Positions 26,268-38,468 of a DNA stretch of 64,000 nucleotides are shown piece after piece; within the stretch, counting starts at the first letter, position 1, and every line of letters starts with the position of its first letter. The stretch is taken from NCBI GenBank assembly GCA_006176705.1, contig QRFJ01000060.1, positions 2,177,626-2,241,625 on the forward strand. The letters are read 5' to 3'. Source of the stretch: Cocos nucifera. Its lineage: Eukaryota > Streptophyta > Magnoliopsida > Arecales > Arecaceae. The translations under genes were made by a program, and so were the position numbers. Under the pieces are notes generated by a model that saw only the letters and a program-made list of their open reading frames with translations, had not been told where the DNA came from and made no database searches.

Positions 26268-29200
26268 CTAAGTCTCCAGGAAGAAATATCTTTGGTTTGA
26301 CCTTCGTGTTATAATAGCGGGCGACTCTTTGTCGGTATGCAGCCATCCGAATTTGAGCACTTGCTGAACTTCAGGTAGTAAATCTAAGTCGGACCTTCTT
26401 GACTCAAAGCTTTTTGGTTCCACATAATGTTCGACTCTCATTGATGGTAGGCCGATTTCAACTGGGATTACTGCTTCGATTTCATATGCCAAATTAAAGG
26501 ACGATTCTCCCATGGAATGCAAGGGGTTGTCCGATATGCCCATAAGACCAAATGTAGTTCCTCCACCCATAAGTCTTTTGCTTCATTTGGTCATGTTTTA
26601 AGTCCATACAAAATTGTCCAATTCATGACTTTAGCTTCATCGTTGGATTGAGGGTGGCCGATAGATGTTAACTTATGCGTGATATGAAATTTCGCACAAA
26701 AGTTTTTAAAATTCTGATTATCAAATTATCATCCATTGTCAATGATGATGGTGTGCGAGAGTCTGAATCGATAAATAATGAATTTTTGAACAAAGTCTTC
26801 CATCTTACTTTCGATGATTTGTGCCAGTGGTTCGACTTCTATCCATTTGGTGAAGTAGTCCATTGCAACCATCAAAAATTTTCTTTGATATGATGTTGGA
26901 GGGAAAGGGCCAAGGATATTCATCTCCCATTGTGCAAATGGCCAAGGTGCAATGATGGATGTCAGTCAACTTGCCGATTGATGTTGAATGTTAGCATACT
27001 TCTGGCATGGGTCATATTTTCGAATAAGATCAGCTACGTCTTTCTTCATGGTTGTCTAGTAATATCCTTGTCACAGCACTTTGTAGGCTAATGATGTGCC
27101 CCCAAGTGATTTTCGTAAATTTTTTTGTAGACTTCTCGAAGGGCATAGTCAGCATCAGTTGGCTTAGGCATTTAAGCAGTGAAAGTGAGAATGACCTTTT
27201 GTATAGATGTCCGTTCATCAGGATGTATTGCGAAGTAGACCATCGAAGACATTTGGCCTCCAAAGAATTATCGGGTAAGGTTCTATTGGTTAAGTATTTA
27301 ATAATCGGATCCATCCAGTTGGGTTCATCATTTATTTGTAATATCTCTTCAACTTTATCAATATTCGACTGTTCGAGGTATATGATGAATGTTCGTTCGA
27401 GTAAATTGGAAGAAGTCATCGCAAGTCGAGAGAGTGCATCGGTACGAGCATTTTTCGTTCTAGGGATATAGGAGATCTCAAAATATTTGAATGTTGATAT
27501 GAGATCTTTGGCTCTTTGAAGGTATTTCATCATAGTCGGATCTCGGGCTTCATATTCGCCTCTAACATATTCGATTACCAGTTGTAAATCGGTAGACACC
27601 TTCAAATTGTTAACATCGAGCTCTTTAGCAATTCTCAAGCTGGCTAACAGTGCTTCGTATTCAGCTTGATTATTGGATATCTTAAAGTTGAACCGAAGGA
27701 CATATTCGATAACGGTCCCTTTGGAGTTGGTAAGGATGAGACCAGCATCACTTTCTTGAGCATTGGATGCTCCATCAACGTGAAGTATTCAGGTTGATTT
27801 AAATTCGATCTCAGCATTTTCCTTTGTTTTTAATTTATTATCGGGTTCTTGTCCCGATTTGTCGTCGATGGATGTACATTCGACGACAAAATCAGCTAAA
27901 ACTTGTGCCTTCATTGATGGTCAGGAACGATATTGAATATTGAACTCACTGAGTTTAATCACTTATTTCACTATTCTGCCTGAGGTGTCCAATCGGTGAA
28001 GAATTGCTTTCAGGGGTTGATCGATTAACACCACAACCAAATGGGCTTGAAAATACGATCGGAGTCGTTGGATAGAAATGATCAAAATGTAGATCAATTT
28101 CTCTACTTTTGAGTACCAAATTTCAGCATTGTGAAGCACCTTATATAATAAACTGATCGTTGAATCTGGCTTTCATCCTCTCAGACAAGGACTGAACTAA
28201 CCACTTCCATTGATGTTGTTGTGTAGAGATACAATGTCTCACAGACTTCTGGCTTTGCAAGAAGTAGTGGAGATGTCAAGTATTTCTTCAAGTTTTTGAA
28301 TGATTATTGGCATTCGTCAGACCAGGTGAAATCCTTCATTTATCGCAAAGTCTTGAAGAAAGGTAAACATCTCTTAACTAATTTTGAAATAAATCAATTG
28401 AAAGTGGCAATCCTTTCGATTAATTATTGTATTTCTTTCTTGGAAGTCAGGTGTTTCATATCGATAATTACTTTTATTTTTTTTGGATTGGCTTTGATTT
28501 CTCGTTGCGACATGAGAAATCTCAAAAATTTTGCAACAGTTATGCCGAAGGCATACTTAGTCGGATTTAATTTTATTTGATGTTGTCAAAGTGTGTTGAA
28601 GGCTTCTTCTAAATCTCAGACATGATCATTAGTTTGAATGCTTTTTACCTGCATGTCATCGATGTATACTTTCATGTTCTATCCGATTTAATCTTTAAAC
28701 ACTTTGTTAACTAGTCGTTGATAAGTTGCTCGGGCATTTTTCAAATCAAATGGCATTACTTTATAACAGTAAATGTCTTTGTCGATTAGGAAGGTAGTAT
28801 GTTCTTCATTTTCTGATGCCATTCGGATTTGATTGTATCTAGTGAAGGCATCCATGATGGTCAGGAGTCGATGTCCTGATGTGGCATCGACCAACTGATC
28901 TATTTTTGATAGAGGGAAGCTCTCCTTCAGACAGGCTTCGTTTAAGTCGGTGTAGTCGATATAAATTCACCATTTTTCATTGGCCTTTTTCATCATCATG
29001 ATATTTGCTAGCTAGTCGGGATAGTGCATTTCTCTGATGAAGTCAGCAGCAAGAAGTTTGTCTACCTCTTTATCGATGGCTTTCTATCTTTTGGGGGCGA
29101 ATGACCTTTTCTTTTGTCTCACCAATTTGATTTTTGGGTCGATGTTCAATCGGTGAGTTATTATTTTTGGAGGGATGCCTGGCATATCAGTTACTGACCA

Positions 29201-29454
29201 AGCAAATATGTCAGTGTTGGCCCTTAGCAGACTCACCAGTTGATCCCGTTCTTGGTTGACAGTCGCGATCCAATTGAGACGGTTTTTATTGAATCCGATT
29301 CCTTTAAAGGGATCGGTACTAAATATTCTACTGGTTCTTCTCTTTCTTCATTCTCCCTTTGATCAAGTTTATCAATTGTTAGAGGATCTTTCGGCTTTAT
29401 TCCTTCAGCGAAAATTATGAAGCAGCATCGTGCCAGTTGTTGATCTCCACGCAT
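26268..29454 (-). pseudogene. Gypsy pol: RT, RNase H, integrase (broken)
   Basis: In order on the minus strand: a linker with EEPVEYLVPIPLKESDS (about 29454-29233); RT with MDAFTRYNQIRMA and YCYKVMPFDLKNARATYQRL (28894-28688), followed by the YIDDM catalytic box near 28650; an RNase H C-terminal part with GEYEARDPTMMKYLQRAKDL and NARTDALSRLA (27638-27400); integrase core with FLMVAMDYFTKWIEVEPLA and HTIIIDNG (26923-26729); and an integrase C-terminal block with FNLAYEIEAVIPVEIGLPS (26570-26268). In-frame stops and frameshifts separate the pieces. Confidence 0.92.
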
Positions 29455-29601
29455 TTCGTCGACTCCTTATCAGATAGGGAATCAGACTAGTAGATGGAAA
29501 GTCGACACCACCATTCTTAAAGCATTCAATGTAGGTCATCCAAGTATAGCATTATAAGCCAAAGAAACTCAGACAACCATAAACATGGCTTGAATTGTAC
29601 T

Positions 29602-31531
29602 TTATTGTGGTTCTGTCTCTACAATAAGGGGAAGCATGATTTCTCCTTCCATATTGACTACATCTCCAGTGAAACCAACTAATGGCGTTGAAATTTTTTG
29701 ATCTGTCGATAATCGCATTTGAGAGAAAGTCGAGTAAAATAAAATATCAATTGAGTTTTCATTATCTACAAGAATTTTTTTTACATCATAGTTGGCTATT
29801 ATTGTCGATACAATGACAGCGTCATTATGAAAAGTTTGAATTTTTCGTACATCATTGTCCAAAAAAGAGATTACATTATCTTTGCAGTGTTTCTTCACCG
29901 ATTCTCCTTCAAAAGTTGTTCTCCAACCCTTTGAACATTCGAAGATCATATTGATGACTCCTGCCATCGGTCGATTGTTGTTCGGCTCTTTAGATCGACG
30001 TTGAGATTGTTGGTCGACTGGAGTTGGGGCTGGAGCATCATACCGATATTTATCAAGAAAATTATGATGGATCGGAGCCTCAATTTTATCTCGGAGTTGG
30101 ATGCACTGTTCGGTATCATGATCATGATCATAATGAAAACGATAGTATTTCTTTCGATTGCAATTTTTTGGTGGTGCCTTCATCGATGGAGGATGTCGAA
30201 GGTAGTCCTTGCCCTCGATCTCCATCAATATTTGGGTTTGAGGAGCTACCAACGGAGTGTAGGAGTCGTATTTGGTGCTGAAACTATTCGACCTCGAACT
30301 CTAATAGGATGGCGAAGCTTTTAGGTCAATCGATTGCCGACTTGATTCAATTGCAGCTCCGCTTCTCTTCTGCTTTTTCTTCGGACCTTTTCCTTCTATT
30401 TGGCACTGGTCAAAAGTGCCTTCATCCGCATGAATATGTCGGTACGCACGATCCAAAAATTCTGCATAGGTTCGAGGGTGGTTCTTATCCAAGGAGTAAG
30501 TGAACCGGAATTCTCTTAGATTTTTCTTCATGGCCGAAATAGCCATGTCTTCATTGAGGTTTTTAACCTCAAGTGTGGCTGCGTTAAAATACGCCACAAA
30601 GTTTCTCAATGTCTCTCTTTCATTATGCTTGATAGAGAAGAGACTATCGGACGTTCGCGGCATCCTTCGGCTTGTACTGAAGTATGCCACGAACAAATTT
30701 TCCAACTGCTCAAAATAGGATATGCTTCTCAATTGGAGTCCAATATACCAGGCTCGAGCAGCTTTTCGAAGAATAGTCGGGAATCCTTTACATAAGAGGG
30801 CATTGGTAGCCCACTGGATCATCATGAGAGTTTTATAACTCTGTAGATGATTATTTGGATCTGTGGAGCAGTCATACAGCTCCATCTGCGGTATTTTGAA
30901 TCGAGAGAGAATCGGTTCATACATTATTTATCGAAAAAATGGGGGTCCGATTGGATGTTGAAGTCGCTGGGACCCCCTTATTGTTAACTTGCAATCGGGC
31001 GAGTTGGTGATCGATTTTTTTGAACTTTCATTCATAGTCGTCGATCCGTTGTTGCGAATATCCAGGGGTAGAATCCTCCAAAAAAGTTGATGATGAGGAG
31101 GTCGACGGTAGGCATGGTCTCTTTCCTTTTTGGACACTATGTCAAAAGGAAGGAGAAGCTGGCCATCGAGAATGATAGGCAATACATCATGAGTGTCAAG
31201 TCGATGATGCGTTGTCGCAACGAGAATGTCGCATCGACCGTCGTTCAGGTGATGGAGATAGAGGTCGCCATGGGGAATGGTGATTGTGCCTAGATGGCAC
31301 TACATGTGCCGGCATTTCTTCCACCACTGGTTGTTGTTGTTATTGTTGAAGGCCGTACACCATCTCTATTAAAACTTTTATTTGTTGCATCATTACAGCA
31401 AGTTGTTGGGCTTGGGCATCCGTTGTAACAGTCGGACATGACTCTGCTATTGACAGTGGAGGAGGAAACTCTTCCCGATGGAAAGATTGTCTGACAGAGC
31501 CAGCAGAATGTTGGGCTTGCATTTTTAGCAT
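29602..31531 (-). pseudogene. Gypsy gag and aspartic protease (broken)
   Basis: The gag core (30924-30301) reads YKTLMMIQWATNALLCKGFP and later RAWYIGLQLRSISYFEQLEN, the retrotransposon gag family. It continues in the same frame, after stops, into RFHYDHDHDTEQCIQLRDKI and then a protease-like block, KKILVDNENSIDILFYSTF. The first part (31531-31340) is in another frame. The protease motif expected as D-[ST]-G reads DNE here, so it would be inactive even without the stops. Confidence 0.88.
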
Positions 31532-31588
31532 GATTACTTTGTCAGAGCAATTTGTTTTACTGCTTGCCCCCTATCCGATGTGCTAATC

Positions 31589-32293
31589 TGTTGCGGTCGA
31601 TCCTCTGATGCACCTGCTGTGGAAGAAAAATATCCAAAAAAGAAGTCCGCACTAACCAAAATATTTTTCGATGGGGATCCTCCGATGCCTAAGTTAGCAG
31701 AGGATAGGTGAACAGAATAATTAAAGTAGAACAAAGTAGAGTTTCTAGCCCAAAATTATCTTACCAATGTACTTGGTTTACCTCTCTTTTATAGGAGAAT
31801 ATAGTAGTACTCATCTGTAACGACTGAAGATCGTGGGATCCCGCTTATTCCGGCATTAAGGGAGCAGTTAATGCTCACTAATTGATCATAGAGGAGCCGT
31901 TATCCTTATTTTTTGATGAAGGTGTAGCTTTTGTCAATCATGCATCGATCGAACCGATCGTATGTCGACAAAATCAATAGCCAATTGGTATTCTGTCCAA
32001 TTGATAAAACTGTTAAGTTTGGATAATCGATCAGAAATTAGCTGACTAACCATCAACTAATCGTTGAGAGTTGATGTGATGATCGTCGTACAATTGAGGG
32101 AAGACGATCGGGTTAATTGATCGATCAATAATCGATTATCTAAGAGTGTAGCCGATTTATAGTTGCTCATTATGAGTTGAGAATTTTTTACGCCTATCGT
32201 ATAGACAGACTTGCCATCTTTCAATTGGTAAAACTATCCTCTCTATAACATTTCGGTCATCAAATCGGTGTAAACAAATTTATGAACCCAACA
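31589..32293 (-). repeat. Gypsy LTR (5' LTR in element orientation)
   Basis: 705 bp, TGTTGCGG...CCCAACA on the plus strand. It is the full-length partner of the left LTR. The adjacent primer-binding site is not clearly recognisable. Confidence 0.9.
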
Positions 32294-32620
32294 TTGCCTT
32301 ATGTATAAGTGGTAAAAAATTGGATAGTATAAATAACACAAAATAATATATATATTTTTACTACTTGTAAACTAGAAGTCTCTAGATCCCATAATTATTT
32401 TGGTATATAAGTAATTTAAAGAAAGTAAATTATATTCAACAACTTGGATCATTAATATGAAACCTCTATCATATAATTCAAAAAGAAAACTTTTATGCTA
32501 CACCAGGTGTAACTTGATCTTGACTTATACATGCATATATATATATATATATATATAATAGATGCATACACTGCACCTAAGCGCCCATAATATATGTTTC
32601 TTTGCTCTAAAGCTATAGAA
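32294..32620. repeat. ~375-bp tandem repeat, rest of unit B
   Basis: This resumes the unit begun at about 21581. It shares AAAAAATTGGATAGTATAAATAA with unit A's corresponding stretch, then GGATCATTAATATGA and TGTAACTTGATCTTGAC. A short (TA)n run sits at about 32535-32556. Confidence 0.6.
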
Positions 32621-32929
32621 ATACTTTTTCTTAAGCAAACACCAAACAATATTTATTTTGTCAATTGCCACCAAAGTAAACATCATGTTATAGGATGGTT
32701 GCTTAGATGCTGTTTGGCATCACTTTCAATTTTTTTATATACAAAAATAGAAAATTTTATTTTTCAAAAAAGTATATTTAATATATTAATTTTTTTAAAC
32801 AAACTTGGGGATGATAGTGGAGAAGATGATAGTTATACATTAGGTAGTGAAGGCAATGATGGTATTGGTGGTAGGTCTAGCAACGGCATAATAAAAATAG
32901 ATGATGACAATGATGGCGGTTGAGTAAAC

Positions 32930-34073
32930 TAGACCTATCAACGGATCGGGTTTGGGTCGAAATCTGAATATCCAGATTTGAACCCAATTTTAGTTATTGG
33001 TATCGGATCCGAATGCAAATATCCGATGGGTCTGGCCTTGAAGTACCGACCCAGACCCTCATGGATCCTGGATATTTGGACCTAGATCCAGGACCCGAAA
33101 CTAAGAGAGGGAGAGAGACTAAGAGGGAGATTAAGAGTTGAGAGAGGAAGAGGTCCGATCGCTCGTCAATCGTCGGCAAGGAAGATCAAGAGAGGGAGGG
33201 AGGGGCTTCAAGCTCACCGGTGAGGGAGATCGAGAGAGGGAGGGAGGGGATCCGACCTCACCGGCAAGGTAGATCGAGAGAAGAAGATCGAGGGAGGGAG
33301 GGAGGGGGTCCGACCTCGTCGATAAGGAAGATCGAGAGAGGGAGAGAGGGAGGGGTCCGACCTCACCGGTGAGGAAGATCGAAAAGAGGAAGAGGGAGGG
33401 AGGGAGGGGTTTGGCCTCGATTATAAGGGAGATCGAGAGAGGAAGAGAAGATCGAGAAAGAGACAGAGGGAGGGGGTCTGACCTCATCAGCGAGGGAGAT
33501 CGAGAGAGGGAGAGATGGAGGGAGGAGGTCTGGGCCGTCCGATCTCGCCGATGAGGAAGATCGAGAGAGGAAGAGAGGAAAGGAGGGAGGAGGTCCGAGC
33601 CGTTCAGCCCGCCGGCAAGGAAGATCGAGAGAGCGAGGGAGAGAGGGAGGGAGGGGGGTCCAGGCCATCCAGCCTCGTCGGTGAGGAAGATCGAGAGAGG
33701 GAGAGAAGATCGAGAGAGGGATGGAGGGGATCCGGCCTCATCGGTGAGAGAGATCGAGAGAGGGAGAGAGGGAGAGAGGGAGGAGGTTCAAGCCATCCAG
33801 CCTCGCTGATGAGGGAGATCGAGCAGGAGACAGGGAGATGAGGGGAGATCGACAATGGAGATTTTTTATGATGTTTATATATATATATATATATTTGGGT
33901 CTTAGATCTATCAGGTCTAGATATTTAATATCTAGATTCTACCCATTTATGTTATGGTTTATCAAGTCCGGATCTAGATTTGGATAAACGAGTCTGATGC
34001 TGATACCAGATCTCGATCCATCGGATAAATACCCATGGATCTCATGTCTGGATCCAATCCGTTGATAGCTCTA
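32930..34073. mobile_element. hAT-like non-autonomous transposon with GA-rich minisatellite core
   Basis: The termini are TAGACCTATCAACGGATCGG and, reverse-complemented at the right end, TAGAGCTATCAACGGATTGG. The flanking 8-mers GAGTAAAC (32922-32929) and GAGTAGAC (34074-34081) match at 7 of 8, as expected of a hAT target duplication. The interior carries subterminal words such as GGATCCGAATGCAAATATCC and a long GA-rich minisatellite. There is no transposase. Confidence 0.75.
33090..33845. repeat. GA-rich minisatellite
   Basis: Irregular units of about 50-60 bp of the type GATCGAGAGAGGGAGGGAGG, then GGTCCGACCTCACCGGTGAG. Open frames here are low-complexity artefacts. Confidence 0.85.
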
Positions 34074-34081
34074 GAGTAGAC

Positions 34082-36480
34082 GACAATGGTGGTAATTTTC
34101 GCAACAATATTAGAGGGGGTGAAGTTATCAACAATGTCAGAGAAGTGACAATAACGATGGTGGTAGTTTGGTGGAGGTAGTGATGATGATAGAAATAGTA
34201 TGGCAATAGCAATGGCAATGAGAAAAGCAATAGCAATAATAATAGTTACAGTAATAATAGTGGTAGTAGAGATAGTGGTGGTGGTAATAGAGGTGTATTG
34301 ATAGTGATAGTAAAAACATAAGTTTCTTATTTTTTAAATATTAAAAATATTTTTTTATTTTTATTTTTTATAAAATAATAAAAATATTTTTTTTAAAATA
34401 AAAATAATATAATATAATAAAAAAATATTTTTATATTAATTTTATAATTTTATTTTTAAAATATAAAATAAGTTTATAAAAATAATGCTAAATAGTACTT
34501 TTTTTATGCCATTTTTATGTGATTACTGAAAGATGACCTCTTGATAAATATGTTTGAATAAAATAATTAATTTAATTTTATCAAGTGATGTAGTCAAAAG
34601 GCACCTTGTATTTTGCTAGATAGGTGTCATACAGTAAAATGGCACTACATCATTCAGAGATTACATCCTATGACTTATATTACGTTGAAGATTTTATTAA
34701 TTTAATAATATATAAAATAAAAAAATTTATGCAACATTTTTCTTAACCAAGAGGCTTGTATTTTTGCTTTGGAAATTGCTAATAGCCACCATTCCTTTAT
34801 CCCCTTGAATGCCCGATCATTGACTTAACAATGTGTTATAGTCACCTATGTATATTTCATGAATCCCCAGTTGGACGAAAGACTTGATTAGAAGGAGAAG
34901 AAGGGGGGATTCGATTGTAGTGTTTGTTTTTATTTTTGAATACACAATGAAAGATTAGCTTCTCATTATTAAAGTAAATATTCATGTATTTTTGATAGGT
35001 CATTTAGACCATGGTAAGCTTTGAAGGTTGTTTCGTTATGAGATTTTATCCAAATGAGTTGTGTGGCCCAAGGGTAGCTAACTGGTGCAAGATATCTTCT
35101 TTACGAGATAAATTGTGGACATGGTAATGGCCATTATAATTGTTTTAGTTCTTCCCTAGTACATAAACATATGTAACAATAGAAAATGGATAATGATTAT
35201 TATAATAGATAATTTAATGCATTAATAGTCTATTGTAATACAAAAGAGTCATAATTTTACGGTCACACTACTTTCTTAATAAAATATTATTTTATTTTTT
35301 AAAAAATATTTTACATCCTAAAAAAGTTATTACTAAGTAAATGATAATTGAAAATTGATATTATTATTTTTTTATTATTACTCATTATTTTGTATTACAA
35401 AACTATCATACCGGCTATTATAATAGATATTATTTTGATTTAAATTATAATAAATGAAACAAATAGGATAATTATAAACTTTTTTGAGACTATATTATAA
35501 ACTACTATAACCATTAAAAATATTTTTGTTGGAATGGTCAATAATAATTTTAGTGAGGGCATGTCATCATAGAATAGTGCCATAATTGAAATCTTGATTG
35601 TCGATTCTTGGTAGATCTTTTATAGTTAAGATGGGCACACTGTACGCAAAGTAAACAAGCTATCGATTCATTATTCAACCTATCTTATTGCTAACCAAAC
35701 TTTCACATGGCATAAATATATTGGTACAATTCACTAGATTGATAAGATGCAATGAGAATTTATATCATGAGATACCATGTTCATTAGGAGCTAATTTAGT
35801 AAATTATTGATGCCGAATAGCTTTTTTTATTTTGATTTAACCTAAATTATTGTCTAATATTAAAAAGTTAAATAGACATTGAGCATGAGATATAATGTAT
35901 AAAGAAAAATTATGTATCTATTTTCTTTTTGAACATATTAATTACTGCTTTCCTCTATTCTCTAAGTAATATGTATACATCAATAATCATAGAGGCTATC
36001 TGGAAAAGACTACTAGCCAGCCCAAAAATATCTAAGCAATGCCTAGAGACCTATGCTAAGGCTTAAAAAGATCATTAGACATCTCAAGATGTGCACTTCT
36101 GCTTCTCGCGATCAATTATGGCAACGGTTTACAATAGTGGCTACAGCACATTATAACAAAAAACTATAAAAAAAAATCTAGTCAAAAATTGATTTTCTAA
36201 GTATTTAAAGCTCCCCTTAGGATTTAGGGTCTTACAATTTAGAGTTGCCACCTATCTAAAGTTTTAGGAACTAAACTTATGGATAAGGCTTATGAATAAG
36301 GATCCAATTTCATGAATAGGGAGGGACATATGAACCCCTCCCATAAGAAGGTTCTAAAGAATTATAGGTCTTATAACCCATTCTTAAACTTTATGCATAC
36401 ATAACCAAATAAAAAAGGAAGGAAAGAAAATAGAGAGATAATGAGAGGACGAGAATAAAGAGGTGTAGGCATCTCGTACT
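34082..36480. other. Intergenic, AT-rich; no gene seen
   Basis: The first 240 bases are a cryptic GGT/AGT/ATG triplet-rich repeat that continues, in the same style, the sequence left of the hAT-like element. The rest is AT-rich without coding signals. Confidence 0.5.
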
Positions 36481-36776
36481 CCTTTTAAACTCCTTCTTTC
36501 TTCTATGTTAAGTGACGAGTGAGGGATTAGGATTATAGTATTAGTTAGAAGAGGAGATAGAAGGTGAAAAAAAAAAGTGTAAAGTTTAGAGAAGCTTAAC
36601 TAAGTTTTACAAATTCGAGCCCAATTTGAAGATTTTTTGTGATGATTTTCTTCTTAAATTTTAGAAGATGAGAAGGGTTATTTACACTATGAGCTGAGGG
36701 ATTCTATGAATAAGATTTAATAAGGAGCAAGATTATTCTAAATCCTAAGGCTAGGAGAGGGAGATAGACTGGTTTA
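36480..36776. other. Repeat-like purine-rich sequence left of the solo LTR
   Basis: Contains GGGATTAGGATTATAG and similar words resembling the degenerate ~183-bp units further right, but too diverged to place unit borders. Confidence 0.4.
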
Positions 36777-36781
36777 ACCCT

Positions 36782-37633
36782 TGTTGGGATAAACTCCGCT
36801 CCTATCAAAGTCCAGTTTGATGCTCAGTTTAACGCAATCGGTAGCCATGGTCGAGCTCCTTCGGGCTCCCAGCGTCCGGGCCTTAGCCGAATCCCTTCAG
36901 TCGACCGAACTCCCCAGCGGCCGAGCTCCTTCGGACTTCCAGCGTCCGAGCCTTAGCCGAACTTCTTCATCCGACTGAACTCCTCAGCGGTCGAGCTCTT
37001 TCCAAACTCCCTAGCGACCGAGCCTGAGCCGCACTCCTCCAACCAGACCCCTACGGAAGCCGAACTCCTTCCGACCTCTTTCAGCTATTGTTCCTCCCGA
37101 ACGATCCTCTCCAGCCATATTTTTTTTGGAAGTCCGAACTCCTCCGATATGGATACACGTCAAAGCTCTTCAATCCTTCATTCGCTCCCAAGTGGCTCAG
37201 TATCAGGATAGCTGCAGCCATCACCATCAATCTGCTGCAGACGACAGCAACCCGCTACCAGGCGGCGATGGCTGTCACCATCAATTTGTTGCAGACGATG
37301 CTGCAGACGGCACCTTCCCCCGGGACTGACTCCGTCTGACCTCGAGCGGCCTGCCACCACACGGCTACAACTGTCACCATCAAGCTCCGCCTATAAAAAG
37401 GATTATCCAGATACGCTAATCTCTAAGCTCTCCTCTCCTTCTCTAAGCTCCGCAGGAACTCATTTCCGAGCACTCCATTCCTATTGGTCAGAGCTGACTT
37501 GATCATCGAAGGATCCTACCGGAGCCACCCTCCCCACCGACTCTGGATGAAACTTTATTTTGCAGGTCCCGACGGCAACTTCGCCCACCTCCGCTCCAGT
37601 TGATTCCGGCGATGATCAGATTCTGCGTCAACA
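36782..37633 (+). mobile_element. Solo LTR of the 15.9-kb element family, perfect TSD
   Basis: It begins TGTTGGGATAAACTCCGCTC and ends TTCTGCGTCAACA, and is flanked by the perfect duplication ACCCT (36777-36781 and 37634-37638). It matches the reverse complement of the LTRs at 15933-16922 and 19918-20963 along its length (GAGCTCCTTCGG words, AGCTGTCACCATCAAGCTCC, the end of the LTR). At 852 bp it is shorter than those copies. It is what remains after LTR-LTR recombination. Confidence 0.88.
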
Positions 37634-37639
37634 ACCCTA

Positions 37640-37896
37640 TTGGCTAAGACATTTATGGAGAGATTGGTCATGAGGTGTCATAAATAGAGGATTGAGATGA
37701 TAGGAGGGTGTATTTCTTTAGATTATATTTCTTTGAAGGGTTAGGATTACATAGAGAGGGGAAGGATTGGTTTGAGGATTATCATTCAACCAGGAGATCT
37801 AAAGGCCATGATGAATTTAAGATAGCAAGATTCTACTAGCTAAGTGGTATGAATATAGAATTGAAAAGATAGAAGATGAAGATTTATAGAGGATAT
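37640..37896. repeat. Degenerate ~183-bp tandem repeat, left units
   Basis: Contains TTTCTTTGAAGGGTTAGGATT and, about 90 bp later, CATGATGAATTTAAGATAGC. Both blocks recur in order at about 40720-40820 and 40905-41000. Confidence 0.55.
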
Positions 37897-37910
37897 ACTA
37901 CTACAAAAAA

Positions 37911-38290
37911 GAGCTACGGCAGTGGTTCGTAACCACTGCCGTAGCCCAAAAAATCGTTGTCTTGGGCTATGGCAACGATTTTCTAACAACTGCCACTGCG
38001 GTCGTTGCCGTAGCTCTATGGCAGTGGTTATTGCAGCGATTGTTTGAACCGCTGCCATAGATGACCTATTGCAGCGATTTATAAACCACTATAATATATC
38101 GATCTATAGCAGCGGTTATGTAACCACTGCCATAGGTTATCTATGGCAGCGGTTACATAACCACTATCATAGATAATCTATGGCAGTAGTTTTTTAACCG
38201 CTGTTATAGATCTAATGCAGCGGTTGGCACCATTTGCACCATGAACCTATGGCAGCGGTTGGTACGGATATGGCAGCAATTATAAAATCA
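37911..38290. repeat. CACTA subterminal repeats
   Basis: More than ten copies of a GGCAGCGGTT/AACCGCTGCC-type word in direct and inverted orientation, the expected binding sites for the CACTA subterminal-binding protein. Confidence 0.8.
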
Positions 38291-38468
38291 TTATCGTAGA
38301 TTTTTTTATAATTAAAAAAATCAAAATTTTTATTTTTATATATTTTACCTAATAAATATAGATATATAACATAAAAAAATATAATAAATATAAAAATTAT
38401 TTTAAAATGCTAAAATTTTATTATTGAATAAAATTTATTATAATATTTTTTCAAAAAAATAAAATACA

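Noticed and set aside
33131..33855. Several Ser/Leu/Pro-rich or Arg/Glu-rich ORFs on both strands
   Set aside because: They are low-complexity products of the GA-rich minisatellite in the hAT-like element, with no conserved composition or start context.
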